Made by a program: the position numbers and the translations under genes
Origin: CAZJZH01 sp964550465
GTDB taxonomy: Bacteria; Patescibacteriota; Patescibacteriia; JACRDY01
Direction of reading: 5' to 3'
Assembly: GCA_964550465.1 (NCBI GenBank)
Contig: CAZJZH010000011.1
Coordinates: 1 to 22,139, forward strand
Length of the DNA stretch: 22,139 nt
In this document: positions 16,001 to 20,407 of the stretch, one piece after another
Layout of the letters: each line of letters begins with the position of its first letter
Position numbering within the stretch: the stretch's first letter is position 1
Notes under the pieces: model-generated
Seen by the model: the letters and a program-made list of their open reading frames with translations, nothing else
Told to the model about the DNA's origin: nothing
Databases searched by the model: none

Positions 16001-17169
16001 CTAACAGTGGTGATGATTTCTGTATCCCACTGCTCAGCCGTCACCCGCTGCCCATTGTACGGATCTTCTATCCGAATAGTCGGGTCATCAACGTCGATTA
16101 ACGTGCCGGTTTGGAAGTAACTCCAACACGGATGATCCTCACTACAGAGCAGGGTGCGGCTACCACGAGAACCGGCATTGCCTTCAATACCGCTGCTGCC
16201 ATCAAAAACTACTACTCCATAGAGACTGTCCCTATCAAAACATTGCCGATCGGTGTGTGGTGCCGGACATGGCGCGTCTGGTGTAAACGACACTGTCCGA
16301 CCATTAACCACAATATCGCCATCAACCAGTCGTGATGGTTCGTCATCTGCCGCCTGATTAATACTGCCAAAGCTTAGGTCAGCTGGGTCAAAGAATGGCT
16401 CTTCGCCATCAATGGTCTGATGCAGCGCCTCATCAAAGTCTGCTGGACTGATAATAATCGCGTTGCCACTGGCAATATCTGTCACCCGCAGCTGTAGCAG
16501 GTGCGACATGTTGACCACTTGGTAGTTATCACTAGTGACCGTGTCTGGGTCTGGTGAATAGGTAAAGAAGGTACGGTGAACGACGTTACGGATTGGTGTA
16601 GCGCCTTGTGGCGAGAACCGATCAACCCAGAACTGCTCCCACCAGTTACCGCTACACGGTGCCAGTGGGTCAGACTGACAGCCACCCCAGGTGTTGCTGG
16701 GCTGACACTCACGAATACCGGTACAGCCACCGCCCAAGGCACAGGTTTGTGGTGGTGGACTGGCTTCGTAGTTACAACTTTCCGTGCCATACCCAGTAGC
16801 GTCCGTCAGAACACCAAAGATAAAGCGGACAATTGACCACGACACCACGATAATCAACAGGCCAATCAAGCCATTGGTAATAATCCGCCGCGCTCGGGCT
16901 ACATTCTCTTGATTACCACCCGAAGTCATCCAAATAAAGCCACCGTAGAGGATGATACCCACCGCCACCACACCAAGAATACCTAGGGTGATGTTAATAA
17001 TCCGGACAATGGTAACACGAATATCCTGACCAGACAGGGCGATGTTGTCCTCAACGATTTGGGTACCAAAATCCGGCTGGGCAGCCACTGGTCCGGCCGC
17101 CAAAACGCCAACTGCCACAAATAGCAGTAGGCAGGCGGTCAAAATGTGTTTGGACCAGCGAATACTCAT
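7057..17169 (-). CDS. Giant 3370-aa mosaic surface protein with VirB2-like membrane anchor
   Basis: This single uninterrupted 10.1-kb frame fills 46% of the window. Domains in order: signal peptide (1-30, ending V-A-A); two membrane helices (about 52-78 and 98-121) around the F-I-W-M-T-S-G-G-N loop of VirB2/TrbC-like modules; a Cys-rich hinge (131-175); Ig-like domains (about 185-497); a Cys-rich segment (500-562); four IPT/TIG-like domains (565-966); Ig/SbsA-like domains (about 1040-1660) interrupted by three Cys-closed Asp loops; a DUF4215-like Cys-rich block (1726-1973); more Ig-like domains (2080-2380); several C-x-x-D-x-D-C modules; a pseudopilin-like segment (2704-2830); thrombospondin-3-like repeats (2862-2962); a MopE-like metal-binding pair (3018-3080); and an unrecognised beta-rich end (3082-3370). 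With two helices after the signal peptide the remaining 3250 residues lie outside. It starts 1 nt after the 685-aa gene. An adhesin or host-contact role is an inference. Confidence 0.92.
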   Translation of the reverse strand: MSIRWSKHILTACLLLFVAVGVLAAGPVAAQPDFGTQIVEDNIALSGQDIRVTIVRIINITLGILGVVAVGIILYGGFIWMTSGGNQENVARARRIITNGLIGLLIIVVSWSIVRFIFGVLTDATGYGTESCNYEASPPPQTCALGGGCTGIRECQPSNTWGGCQSDPLAPCSGNWWEQFWVDRFSPQGATPIRNVVHRTFFTYSPDPDTVTSDNYQVVNMSHLLQLRVTDIASGNAIIISPADFDEALHQTIDGEEPFFDPADLSFGSINQAADDEPSRLVDGDIVVNGRTVSFTPDAPCPAPHTDRQCFDRDSLYGVVVFDGSSGIEGNAGSRGSRTLLCSEDHPCWSYFQTGTLIDVDDPTIRIEDPYNGQRVTAEQWDTEIITTVSDDTGISHVVYTVYENDGSTQRYIQYDVDSELNTIPLEPESDALAYIDDSPVVTGTGGEVTYQSTGLWDVFDFTFTTPPPARVKLQAEAFDFDGNSTRSNQVTVVVQPPFCANGLLDDEAPALESAVDCGGPWCGACSGQSCDVSADDDMCTPNIYGCAAGNFCNADSCVCDPLPIITGLSPEDGAPGNFLTISGSNFGTITGSVAYTFKDQNTNELITDPLTDEPIRQVAQPLGSLDQCDDVWQNNQVIVLTPDPLAAGIDIDTPVLVEVELTTAGGLTDTTDDALGYGGEFVPTDRNYPGICTVDPNRQAAQLPVEIVGKGFSDTPGQPTDVTFGGVAAQALGAWSDQSIAATLPNLGDGVVTTTVSVGGEISNGYAITVDADAFATGPFITQVDPSQGGIGQYVTLTGRNFGGEAGIVYFIGADGVEYPADVDFPAMCQQHYWQHDRVVVKVPSGVSTGDFTIQLERDDDAGARSNEAAFSVTTAPPTPGVCRIDPDNGPIDTPVYLYGESFGPLGVQSKVKFWPHDDETAHGPLLDWGTVVKSSVPGGAADGVGPVQLVSNDGVRSNNIDFNVGSCQSDNACNNKPADDSCTVVADGQPDESGCWTCGVAADSGYEWQWNTSCGEQPPQLQCCGNGVCAINCGIGEGQPSSYAWAFSTSPVPAFPEVIEQFDLSLSCHAGQNLPSPSPWTPRWDDARGQERACVNSVITARFTIPMLENSFSVGATGAVLIEQCGVGDGGVVCEGTDLLEGSMELLSTEGEPGVSGFIFTPTINFTTNTWYQVTLRGTSAVAQCADGIDNDGDGDIDDADGDCSGDATDDSESTAGYQSQTTQALYATNGYPLQEDYSWRFRTRADATLCSIGCAEVEPISYTAQYLGLLYRDYTDPFNPQGPVYHRALASTDDNACIFLDSADYAWQWDARTITGGPGTAETVFVNLQEVPNAESQCDDGFDNDNDGDTDQADFGCVSETDRSEADGDQTSAAASHLRHTEALRETFYAAYACDCDRPAACSDGFDNDGDEAIDGADDSCVSPTDDDEEQANFQLKPATSQTVYVGSEDVCPARCAEFGRTYAHVGGNPIFAPPVRIFATEPVSGQFDHGNLFINLADPKVIAQWPDCDFACINAQIGAAFNTAMLDSIDTSELVQLYSCGADETCAPGSMFPVEITFDVAGQNLGYRYTSDPPTGQYNSELTFLPASSHNNGTLLPNTHYRVVFDGQMHSLGGVVDGAQIVGAPLTDLNYDANDDGEIDSYSWTFKVKDDFNLCAIDRVSVSPSRASLYLIGAQQVFTSQAFGQPDQCSANGQRLNNSLYRWDWRSTDPTVATVAPLQSVCGDGYKGLGEDCDDGNTLSGDGCSASCLYEGSADSTGPGFCRDGLRGVGEECDLGLIDPTCRAELAAGADSCISILPAVWNAYNCDPNTCLRTGADHTAPQAVCGNGIVEDGEDCDDRNVVPGDGCDQQCVAEGSVAGQALCGDGLVGVGENCETCSNATGGTTTIFGGGCRGEYPRSDQGNPVGGDGCSTSCLYEELSNPGNRNYTIIDIETNRFIPDAVCGNGVIEYGEDCEGQVGDNTDGCSDQCLHTGATNEIFDGPITAATANDEGQTRITAEAGGICVGNPSLAGQSCVVNGDCPGGSCDTSASRQGSADLSVICGFTDEAQCPAEGYGLDSNGCCRPKPIVAAAYPHADDPTGPICRNTAISVTFGPGLGETDFVEGMEAVTFDNANVFVQFFNGAASCPDGRAETLVRTGDEQLSDGPFFVRWFGQLTQWVVDRLRQTALAQILPTPPTADRWCFLNYDVITQSNKQFVVQLSEPLPANTQIRVAVFDDIRTPRGVSFNTDPSSMTAPAPATAQPVTIEERDALAWTFTSGADLCLLDYVTLNPTQHAFTEFDETVDFTATAHSQADGQLITPIAGTYEWQWGWAISNPTIARQDSFCAGDESCLTVQTTNVNGEGTLIATADVTVDQEALPGVIGESFSAQADLVSFMCQNPWPKVCVHKDNGTTTPSDPNNFVCQVDGDCYGSYACEFDPNAFSDSAKSQVEDIQNGSPGSLTNFRTYYCRDSGQAGTFCADGTACQTDVDCGGTVGSCRPNFSDDLPALQFPPFFTQPQPANTVRHLLLPRATAVTLRGAELQGSDDAILVSVEPNPQHLSPSLWFAQRFGGTATPIEVDGYRGVQSGSTIYMNGGNYSDAEEKLYTNIYILSHNDDANPATRNIFEQLIDNFSLNVNVIPVHGQGSEVCLKGGSPILDASGQPISCSSDFDCYRCSPNINEANPDPSTLCESNADCAALGQQCDKGTTTETVYCDNPKAKIQRNVRRAADIHDMRAALDSYFRQFGTYPQLDAGSYIAGRSFSTWPSWQASLGNELGSGLAVDPLNQFNGCVEPFNSATCWDEVDLSFMCPDRSYAYLYAYQPDEQRGRILVNWENIFIDKSIDQLWQESDFEEINQDFHTIIGEACQNLSGYSINDADQDGVPDFADNCVLTYNPRACAIGGNACTSDDDCTIGSCEAQVDADADGVGDACDFCVNDPNNDSDGDRICGGVDNCPLTANPLQADTDEDEIGDACDVDCWGADEDECRQRCETVSMCQLAPFTSCTWNELGGQSNCCGDDPGEGPGNTEICWDGIDNNCNGLIDELNDEDGDGYGTCGAPADCKDNDPNVFPGNIEQCDGIDNNCDGEVDEGCVDVAIELAHIGPGAGHPAGGDVVEVYLDSLEPDSLIATLDEAVEASVDLPKLQGGTDHTIFWKVTESYDSAANFGIKFNDMSVVSFDEANNLEVDYIGSVGKAGYTWDSSEPNFFENNSDIVQQQLLPVNAYLEATIDEGDSACNAGNGLVTFINGLAAGTGCGSRLQMRATIETFCSNTVIINLLGLQDFCANSDVAVDFIFNACREAEDSGGLPPICSGPGNTEFFDSRFVDNTCGFGGNQQCWHDVLLSTQGSLVGTVAEFTFTVGEESSSSPFSPFTGPFTGPRIR
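7930..8586 (-). other. Thrombospondin-3-like and MopE-like metal-binding block in the giant protein
   Basis: This encodes residues 2862-3080. First come thrombospondin type 3-like calcium ladders (D-A-D-Q-D-G-V-P-D-x-x-D-N-C; D-A-D-A-D-G-V-G-D-A-C-D; D-S-D-G-D-R; D-T-D-E-D-E-I-G-D-A-C-D). After a Cys-rich spacer, two copies of C-x-D-G-I-D-N-N-C-(N/D)-G-x-(I/V)-D-E flank D-G-D-G-Y-G...D-C-x-D-N-D-P-x-x-x-P-G. That is the putative metal-binding motif first noted in MopE of methanotrophs. Confidence 0.85.
8680..9060 (-). other. Pseudopilin-like globular segment embedded in the giant protein
   Basis: This encodes residues 2704-2830. It reads K-A-K-I-Q-R-N-V-R-R-A-A-D-I-H-D-M-R-A-A-L-D-S-Y-F-R, then Q-F-G-T-Y-P, then a Trp/Ser-rich part, D-P-L-N, and an aromatic Y-A-Y-L-Y-A-Y strand. 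The order of an R-x-x-D-I-x-x-x-x-x-A-L-x-x-Y helix, G-x-Y-P, and D-P is the one seen after the membrane helix of major pseudopilins (GspG) and type IV pilins. The usual N-terminal methylation site and hydrophobic helix are missing here. The call is by pattern only. Confidence 0.5.
11251..11994 (-). other. DUF4215-like (myxococcus cysteine-rich) repeat block in the giant protein
   Basis: This encodes residues 1726-1973. Units have the form C-G-(D/N)-G-x-x-x-x-G-E-x-C-D-D-x-N...G-D-G-C-(S/D)-x-x-C: a full copy at 1726-1752, one at 1829-1855, longer or divergent ones at 1867-1918 and 1947-1973, and a half copy at 1766-1777. This Cys-rich repeat is known from secreted proteins of myxobacteria and other bacteria. 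Paired cysteines imply folding in an oxidising extracytoplasmic space. Confidence 0.8.
12898..12957 (-). other. Cys-closed Asp-ladder loop 3 in the giant protein
   Basis: This encodes residues 1405-1424, again C-x-D-G-F-D-N-D-G-D with the closing Cys at +19. It follows a C-D-C-D-R-P-A-A stretch and precedes a very acidic segment (T-D-D-D-E-E). Confidence 0.6.
13090..13149 (-). other. Cys-closed Asp-ladder loop 2 in the giant protein
   Basis: This encodes residues 1341-1360, with the same length and spacing as the loop at 13552-13611: C-D-D-G-F-D-N-D, a second Asp run, and a closing Cys exactly 19 residues after the first. Confidence 0.6.
13552..13611 (-). other. Cys-closed Asp-ladder loop 1 in the giant protein
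   Basis: This encodes residues 1187-1206, a 20-residue loop bounded by cysteines with the pattern C-x-D-G-x-D-N-D-x-D-G-D-x-D-x-x-D-x-x-C. It is inserted in an Ig-like region. Oxygen-rich positions at every second residue suggest a calcium site closed by a disulfide; this is an inference. Confidence 0.6.
14272..15477 (-). other. Four tandem IPT/TIG-like domains in the giant protein
   Basis: This encodes residues 565-966. Each unit starts with a hydrophobic-Pro turn, then G-x-x-G or a similar turn, then a conserved G-x-x-F-G strand: I-T-G-L-S-P...S-G-S-N-F-G; C-T-V-D-P...V-G-K-G-F-S; I-T-Q-V-D-P-S-Q-G...T-G-R-N-F-G; C-R-I-D-P-D-N-G...Y-G-E-S-F-G. This is the classic pattern of IPT/TIG immunoglobulin-like folds found in bacterial surface proteins and adhesins. 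Confidence 0.75.
16804..17169 (-). other. Signal peptide plus VirB2/TrbC-like two-helix anchor of the giant protein
   Basis: This encodes residues 1-122. After a cleavable-looking signal peptide comes T-Q-I-V-E-D-N-I-x-L-S-G, then helix 1, the loop G-G-F-I-W-M-T-S-G-G-N, a basic stretch (A-R-A-R-R), and helix 2. The order matches the VirB2/TrbC pilin fold and is nearly superimposable on the start of the 685-aa neighbour. Topology by the positive-inside rule puts the loop in the cytoplasm and all that follows outside. Confidence 0.75.
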
Positions 17170-17170
17170 A

Positions 17171-19228
17171 CTAGTATGACAAGTCTATTGGGCAAGTACC
17201 CCCCTGTTCCGTACCATTACAGCATGACGGGGTTGAATCAGTGACCCCGCTTAAGTAGTTACAGTGTGGCACGCCGGCTCCAGCACCATCAGAACCTGAC
17301 GGGTAATAACAGTTCTGATAAGCATCCATGATACCGGCAGCAAAGTGGCTGGAGTAAATAAATGGTATTTCCCCCAGTGACAAATCAGCCTTACCAAACG
17401 GGTCGTCCGTATGCTTGAGCAGTACCTGAGTACGATCATCGGCAAAACCGTCTTCATCCGTATCAATATTTTGCAACCCCGGCCAGTATGGCAAATTTTC
17501 TGGATCACCATTGATAGTATTGAGTACTGAAGACAAAATAGCTGTTTCACCGCCCACTATCGTGCGGGCCATTAATACTTTGTGAAAGTCTGCTTGCACC
17601 GGCGCGTTAACATCTACCTCAGTAGTACTACGCACCGCCGGGTTGGCGCCAATCAAATGCGGCGCGGTAATATCGATAGTGTTCGAAGTATTAAAGGTCC
17701 AGTCGTAGTCATCTGCCTCCGGACCGATAGTACAACTACAGTGATCCGCCCCTGGTTCTGCTTCACCAAAACAGTTTACCTCACTACACTGCTGACCCTG
17801 CTCACCATTACCATTAAGTGAGTTAGCCGCCATATCGACCACGCCACTGTAGCCACCACCAGTGATGAAACGAGCGGTTGGGCCATCTGGCTGACTTGGG
17901 TCGAGTGATGGTTCCAACAGCGCTGAGTTGACCACTACTTGAATCTGGGCCTCAGCTGGTAAACAGAATACTTCTATGCCACAAGAGTTGGTGCCACAGA
18001 GGTCAAAGGTAGTGAACTCCACGGTCCGGTATTCATTGGCAATACTAAACTGACCAGCCACTCGCTGTGGTCCCCCGCCAGTGTCTGCCAAAACGGTGAT
18101 GGCTGGGAAGTATGGGTTGCCATCGTCATCATCAAACGAGCCGGCATCATCAATGTTGCTGAGCGTACTGACCACCGTTGGGTCAACCGCCTCATTAAAG
18201 TTGATCTGGACCACAGCGTTACGCGGTTCAGCATCTCCCGGCAAAACCGTTGGTGATGGGAAAACACCCTGTACTTCTGGTGGCGTCAGATCAAGGAAGG
18301 TACCAACTTCAAAGTCCCACAGGTAGCTACTATTGTTACCATTAGCAGCAAAGGCTGACTGACCGTTGAATCGTTCGATATTGTTGGTCAGGCGGACAGC
18401 GTAGTACATCCGCTCTGATGGACTACCTAGTGGCTGACGCGGTTTAAAGACAAAGGTTTTTTCATCATCAGTGTAATTGACAATAACCGCATCGGCCGCC
18501 AGCGCTTGAGACTCGCCATTATCATCAGTCTCCACATCAACGGCGTAAATCCGCACACTGTCAGTGTCGAGCTCATAGCCAATAACCACATCTTCTCCGT
18601 CAATAGTGGCAATAACCGGGTCACCGGCGATAGAGTCAACATTCATTCGCTCCTTAAACGTCACGCTAATAGCGGTGTTCCGCGCAATACAGCCCTCCGT
18701 TGATGGTGGCTGCTGCAGACAGTGGGCACCGCGCGGTGGATAGTGACTGGCGATGATGCCATTGCCCAAGGCTCCGCGGAAAAATGTCGACGGCGTACCA
18801 CCTTGATTACCAAAGCCGCCACGGCCCACCCCCAAAACACCAAAAATTAAGTTAACAATACTCCAGGCCAGGACAATAATAATCAAACCAATCAGCCAGT
18901 TGGTCAGCGTCTTCTTGGCCCGCTCAACTTGGGCCTGGTCACCACCAGACGTCATCCATAGCCAGCCGCCGTACAGCACCACTGCTACAGAAATCAGGGC
19001 CAGTAAGCCCAAAAAGACATTAATAATCCGCACCACAATGATGCGCGGGTCAGTGCCGGATAGCTCGATATTGTCCTCAACAATCTGCGTGCCCAGGTCC
19101 AGATCACTCTGCGCCAGCGCTGGTGAAATATCTGTAATAAAAAATGCCACGAGCATCAAGAAGACGCCAGTGACGCCTAACAACATTCGTTGTACGATGG
19201 CTCGTGACATTCGTTTTACCCAAAACAT
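17171..19228 (-). CDS. 685-aa surface protein with VirB2-like anchor and SbsA/Ig-like repeats
   Basis: The N-terminus has a signal peptide (about 1-39, ending A-L-A) and two membrane helices (about 64-88 and 109-133) around W-L-W-M-T-S-G-G-D, as in VirB2/TrbC-like modules and closely matching the giant protein next door. A Gly-rich hinge leads to three SbsA/Big_5-like Ig repeats (about 161-310, 315-515, 520-640). Each opens with a P-P-x-G or P-x-x-x-x-x-x-N-x-x-(I/V)-x-(V/I)-x-F strand and ends in a W-x-F or similar strand. The tail is Cys-rich (640-679). The ATG start is supported by GGAGGA 3 nt upstream, the best Shine-Dalgarno in this gene run; a second ATG at 19210 is too far from it. The stop is TAG, 1 nt before the giant gene. 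It is the first visible gene of the surface run, but a scaffold gap hides what lies just upstream. A surface or adhesin role is inferred. Confidence 0.9.
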   Translation of the reverse strand: MFWVKRMSRAIVQRMLLGVTGVFLMLVAFFITDISPALAQSDLDLGTQIVEDNIELSGTDPRIIVVRIINVFLGLLALISVAVVLYGGWLWMTSGGDQAQVERAKKTLTNWLIGLIIIVLAWSIVNLIFGVLGVGRGGFGNQGGTPSTFFRGALGNGIIASHYPPRGAHCLQQPPSTEGCIARNTAISVTFKERMNVDSIAGDPVIATIDGEDVVIGYELDTDSVRIYAVDVETDDNGESQALAADAVIVNYTDDEKTFVFKPRQPLGSPSERMYYAVRLTNNIERFNGQSAFAANGNNSSYLWDFEVGTFLDLTPPEVQGVFPSPTVLPGDAEPRNAVVQINFNEAVDPTVVSTLSNIDDAGSFDDDDGNPYFPAITVLADTGGGPQRVAGQFSIANEYRTVEFTTFDLCGTNSCGIEVFCLPAEAQIQVVVNSALLEPSLDPSQPDGPTARFITGGGYSGVVDMAANSLNGNGEQGQQCSEVNCFGEAEPGADHCSCTIGPEADDYDWTFNTSNTIDITAPHLIGANPAVRSTTEVDVNAPVQADFHKVLMARTIVGGETAILSSVLNTINGDPENLPYWPGLQNIDTDEDGFADDRTQVLLKHTDDPFGKADLSLGEIPFIYSSHFAAGIMDAYQNCYYPSGSDGAGAGVPHCNYLSGVTDSTPSCCNGTEQGGTCPIDLSY

Positions 19229-19231
19229 TAA

Positions 19232-19237
19232 TCCTCC
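19232..19237 (-). promoter_or_regulatory. Ribosome binding site of the 685-aa surface protein
   Basis: GGAGGA lies within ggggagga on the minus strand, 3 nt before the ATG. It fixes the start and is notable because most other genes in the window lack such a site. Confidence 0.7.
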
Positions 19238-19245
19238 CCGCTACC

Positions 19246-19255
19246 NNNNNNNNNN
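19246..19255. other. Scaffold gap (10 N)
   Basis: Ten undetermined bases join two contigs. They remove the last codon or codons and the stop of yqeY, plus any leader of the 685-aa gene. The true length may differ from 10. Adjacency of the two flanking genes rests on the scaffolding. Confidence 0.99.
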
Positions 19256-19694
19256 GCATCAATTCCTTAACAATTTTTTGCACAATTGCTCCGTCAGCTC
19301 GACCGGCTACTGCCTTCATGACTTGACCCATCACCGGACCAAAGTCTTGGCCGCTATTCTCGGCAATGACTGTTTCAGCCATAGCCCGAATCTCTGCTTC
19401 TGGTAACTGCTCCGGCAAATACTTTTCCAGCAGCGCTAGCTCGGCTTGTTCAGTCGCCACTAGCTCAGCTCGACCAGCTTTTTCGTATTCGGCGATAGAC
19501 TCTTTCCGCTGCTTAACCTGCTGCTTGACGATAGCTAGGACAGCATCGTCATCCAACGGTTGGCCCGCCTGAGCACCTTCCTTTTCTTTCACCAAGATAG
19601 CTGACTTCAGCAGGCGTAGCGTGCCAACTGTTGTCTGGTCTTTGGCTTTCTGAGCGGTCTGGAAGTCTTGTTCAATTGTTTGTTGTAATGACAC
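19256..19694 (-). CDS. yqeY: GatB/YqeY domain protein, 3' end lost in the gap
   Basis: A visible stretch of 146 residues matches the YqeY family, whose members are about 147-150 aa, so only a few residues and the stop are missing. Typical features are the N-terminal D-F-x-x-A-x-K-A-K-D (10-19), T-L-R-L-L-K-S-A-I (25-33), the K-Q-R-K-E-S-I-A-E-Y-x-K-A-G-R helix (61-75), the L-P-E-Q-L segment (93-97), and the final G-x-V-M-K-A-V...G-R-A-D-G block. The fold is the tRNA-binding tail domain of the GatB amidotransferase subunit; the free-standing protein has no firmly established role. The start is GTG, 11 nt after the rpsU stop, so the two form an rpsU-yqeY pair, a common arrangement. A frame that continues past the gap to 19104 is an artefact. 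Confidence 0.92.
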
Positions 19695-19705
19695 AGGTTT
19701 GATGG

Positions 19706-19954
19706 TTATCGACGGCGACTTCGTTTGCGGCGAGCATTCGGATCGATCTTACCGATCTTCTGCAAGTACTCGTATTTTTCACGCAACTGATTGCCGCGGA
19801 GTGCAGACTCCTTGCTGGCATTATGACTCTTCGGTTTAGCGTGATACCGGGTTTTACGTACCTGGATCAGCCGACCGCTCTGCATGGTTTTACGAGAAAA
19901 CCGGCGCAGCATGGCATCAAACGATTCGCCTTTACGGCGTTTAACTTCTAACAC
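19706..19954 (-). CDS. rpsU: Small ribosomal subunit protein bS21
   Basis: The 82-aa protein is very basic, with the bS21 core V-K-R-R-K-G-E-S-F-D-A-M-L-R-R-F-x-R (4-21), a central helix, and a long Arg/Lys C-terminal tail (R-R-K-R-S-R-R-R). bS21 sits at the 30S platform near the anti-Shine-Dalgarno region and assists initiation. The start is GTG, backed by AAAGGAGAG 9 nt upstream, the strongest Shine-Dalgarno in the window. The protein is slightly longer than the E. coli form (71 aa), and the extra length is in the middle and tail. It heads a small transcription unit with yqeY. Confidence 0.95.
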   Translation of the reverse strand: MLEVKRRKGESFDAMLRRFSRKTMQSGRLIQVRKTRYHAKPKSHNASKESALRGNQLREKYEYLQKIGKIDPNARRKRSRRR

Positions 19955-19963
19955 ACAACTTCA

Positions 19964-19987
19964 CTCTCCTTTCTAGGATAAATTATA
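19964..19987 (-). promoter_or_regulatory. rpsU promoter -10 and Shine-Dalgarno
   Basis: A perfect TATAAT on the minus strand (19987-19982) would start transcription near 19975, just ahead of AAAGGAGAG (19972-19964) and the GTG at 19954. No good -35 is visible at 16-18 nt spacing. Confidence 0.5.
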
Positions 19988-19996
19988 CTGTAAATG

Positions 19997-20018
19997 CAGA
20001 GATACCGCAGCATCTCTG
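19997..20018 (-). promoter_or_regulatory. Hairpin just upstream of the rpsU -10
   Basis: A perfect 7-bp inverted repeat, cagagat (19997-20003) / atctctg (20012-20018), with an 8-nt loop covers where the -35 should be. On the minus strand the T-rich stretch lies before the hairpin, so it is not a standard terminator for the HIT gene. It could be an operator or the end of the preceding mRNA. The 104-nt gap between the HIT gene and rpsU shows nothing else. Confidence 0.3.
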
Positions 20019-20058
20019 TACCCTGATAGTAACAGGAAAAAATCAAAAAGTCAAAAGG

Positions 20059-20406
20059 CTAAACGTGGGTTTGCTTAAGGTCTTTTCCACCGAGAATATG
20101 GAAGTGCAAATGAGCCACTTCTTGCCCACCATTTTGACCAATATTCAGCGCCACTTTGTAGCCATCAGCAGCAATACCCAGCTCTTCGGCTAGTACTTTG
20201 GCTCGATAGAGCAGGCGCCCCAGCAGCGCTTGATCATCTGCAGTCACTTCAGCCAACGATGGAATGACTTTTTTCGGGATCAGTAGTACGTGGACGGGCG
20301 CGGACGGCTTGATATCTTTAAAGGCCATCATCTCATCATCTTCATAGACGATGTCTGCTGGTACCTCGTGACGAATGATCTTACTAAAGATAGTCTCTTC
20401 GGCCAT
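20059..20406 (-). CDS. HIT family nucleotide-binding protein (Hint branch)
   Basis: The 115-aa protein has the full histidine triad H-L-H-F-H-I-L (99-105), preceded by N-I-G-Q-N-G-G-Q-E-V-A (88-98), and the N-terminal I-F-x-K-I-I-R-x-E-(V/I)-P-A (6-17) and F-K-D-I-x-P-x-A-P-V-H-V-L (29-41) motifs. These place it in the Hint/PKCI branch of purine nucleoside phosphoramidases and adenylyl hydrolases. The last His of the extended motif in larger HIT enzymes is not needed here. It starts 1 nt after the hisS stop, so it is translationally coupled to hisS. It may hydrolyse aminoacyl-adenylates made by synthetases, which would fit the pairing; that is an inference. Confidence 0.94.
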   Translation of the reverse strand: MAEETIFSKIIRHEVPADIVYEDDEMMAFKDIKPSAPVHVLLIPKKVIPSLAEVTADDQALLGRLLYRAKVLAEELGIAADGYKVALNIGQNGGQEVAHLHFHILGGKDLKQTHV

Positions 20407-20407
20407 A

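Noticed and set aside
19104..19694. A 196-codon frame fusing YqeY to a basic tail
   Set aside because: It passes through ten undetermined bases; the part past the gap is the leader and start region of the 685-aa gene read out of frame.
19997..20058. Intrinsic terminator after the HIT gene
   Set aside because: The T-rich stretch precedes the hairpin on the minus strand, and no U-tract follows it.
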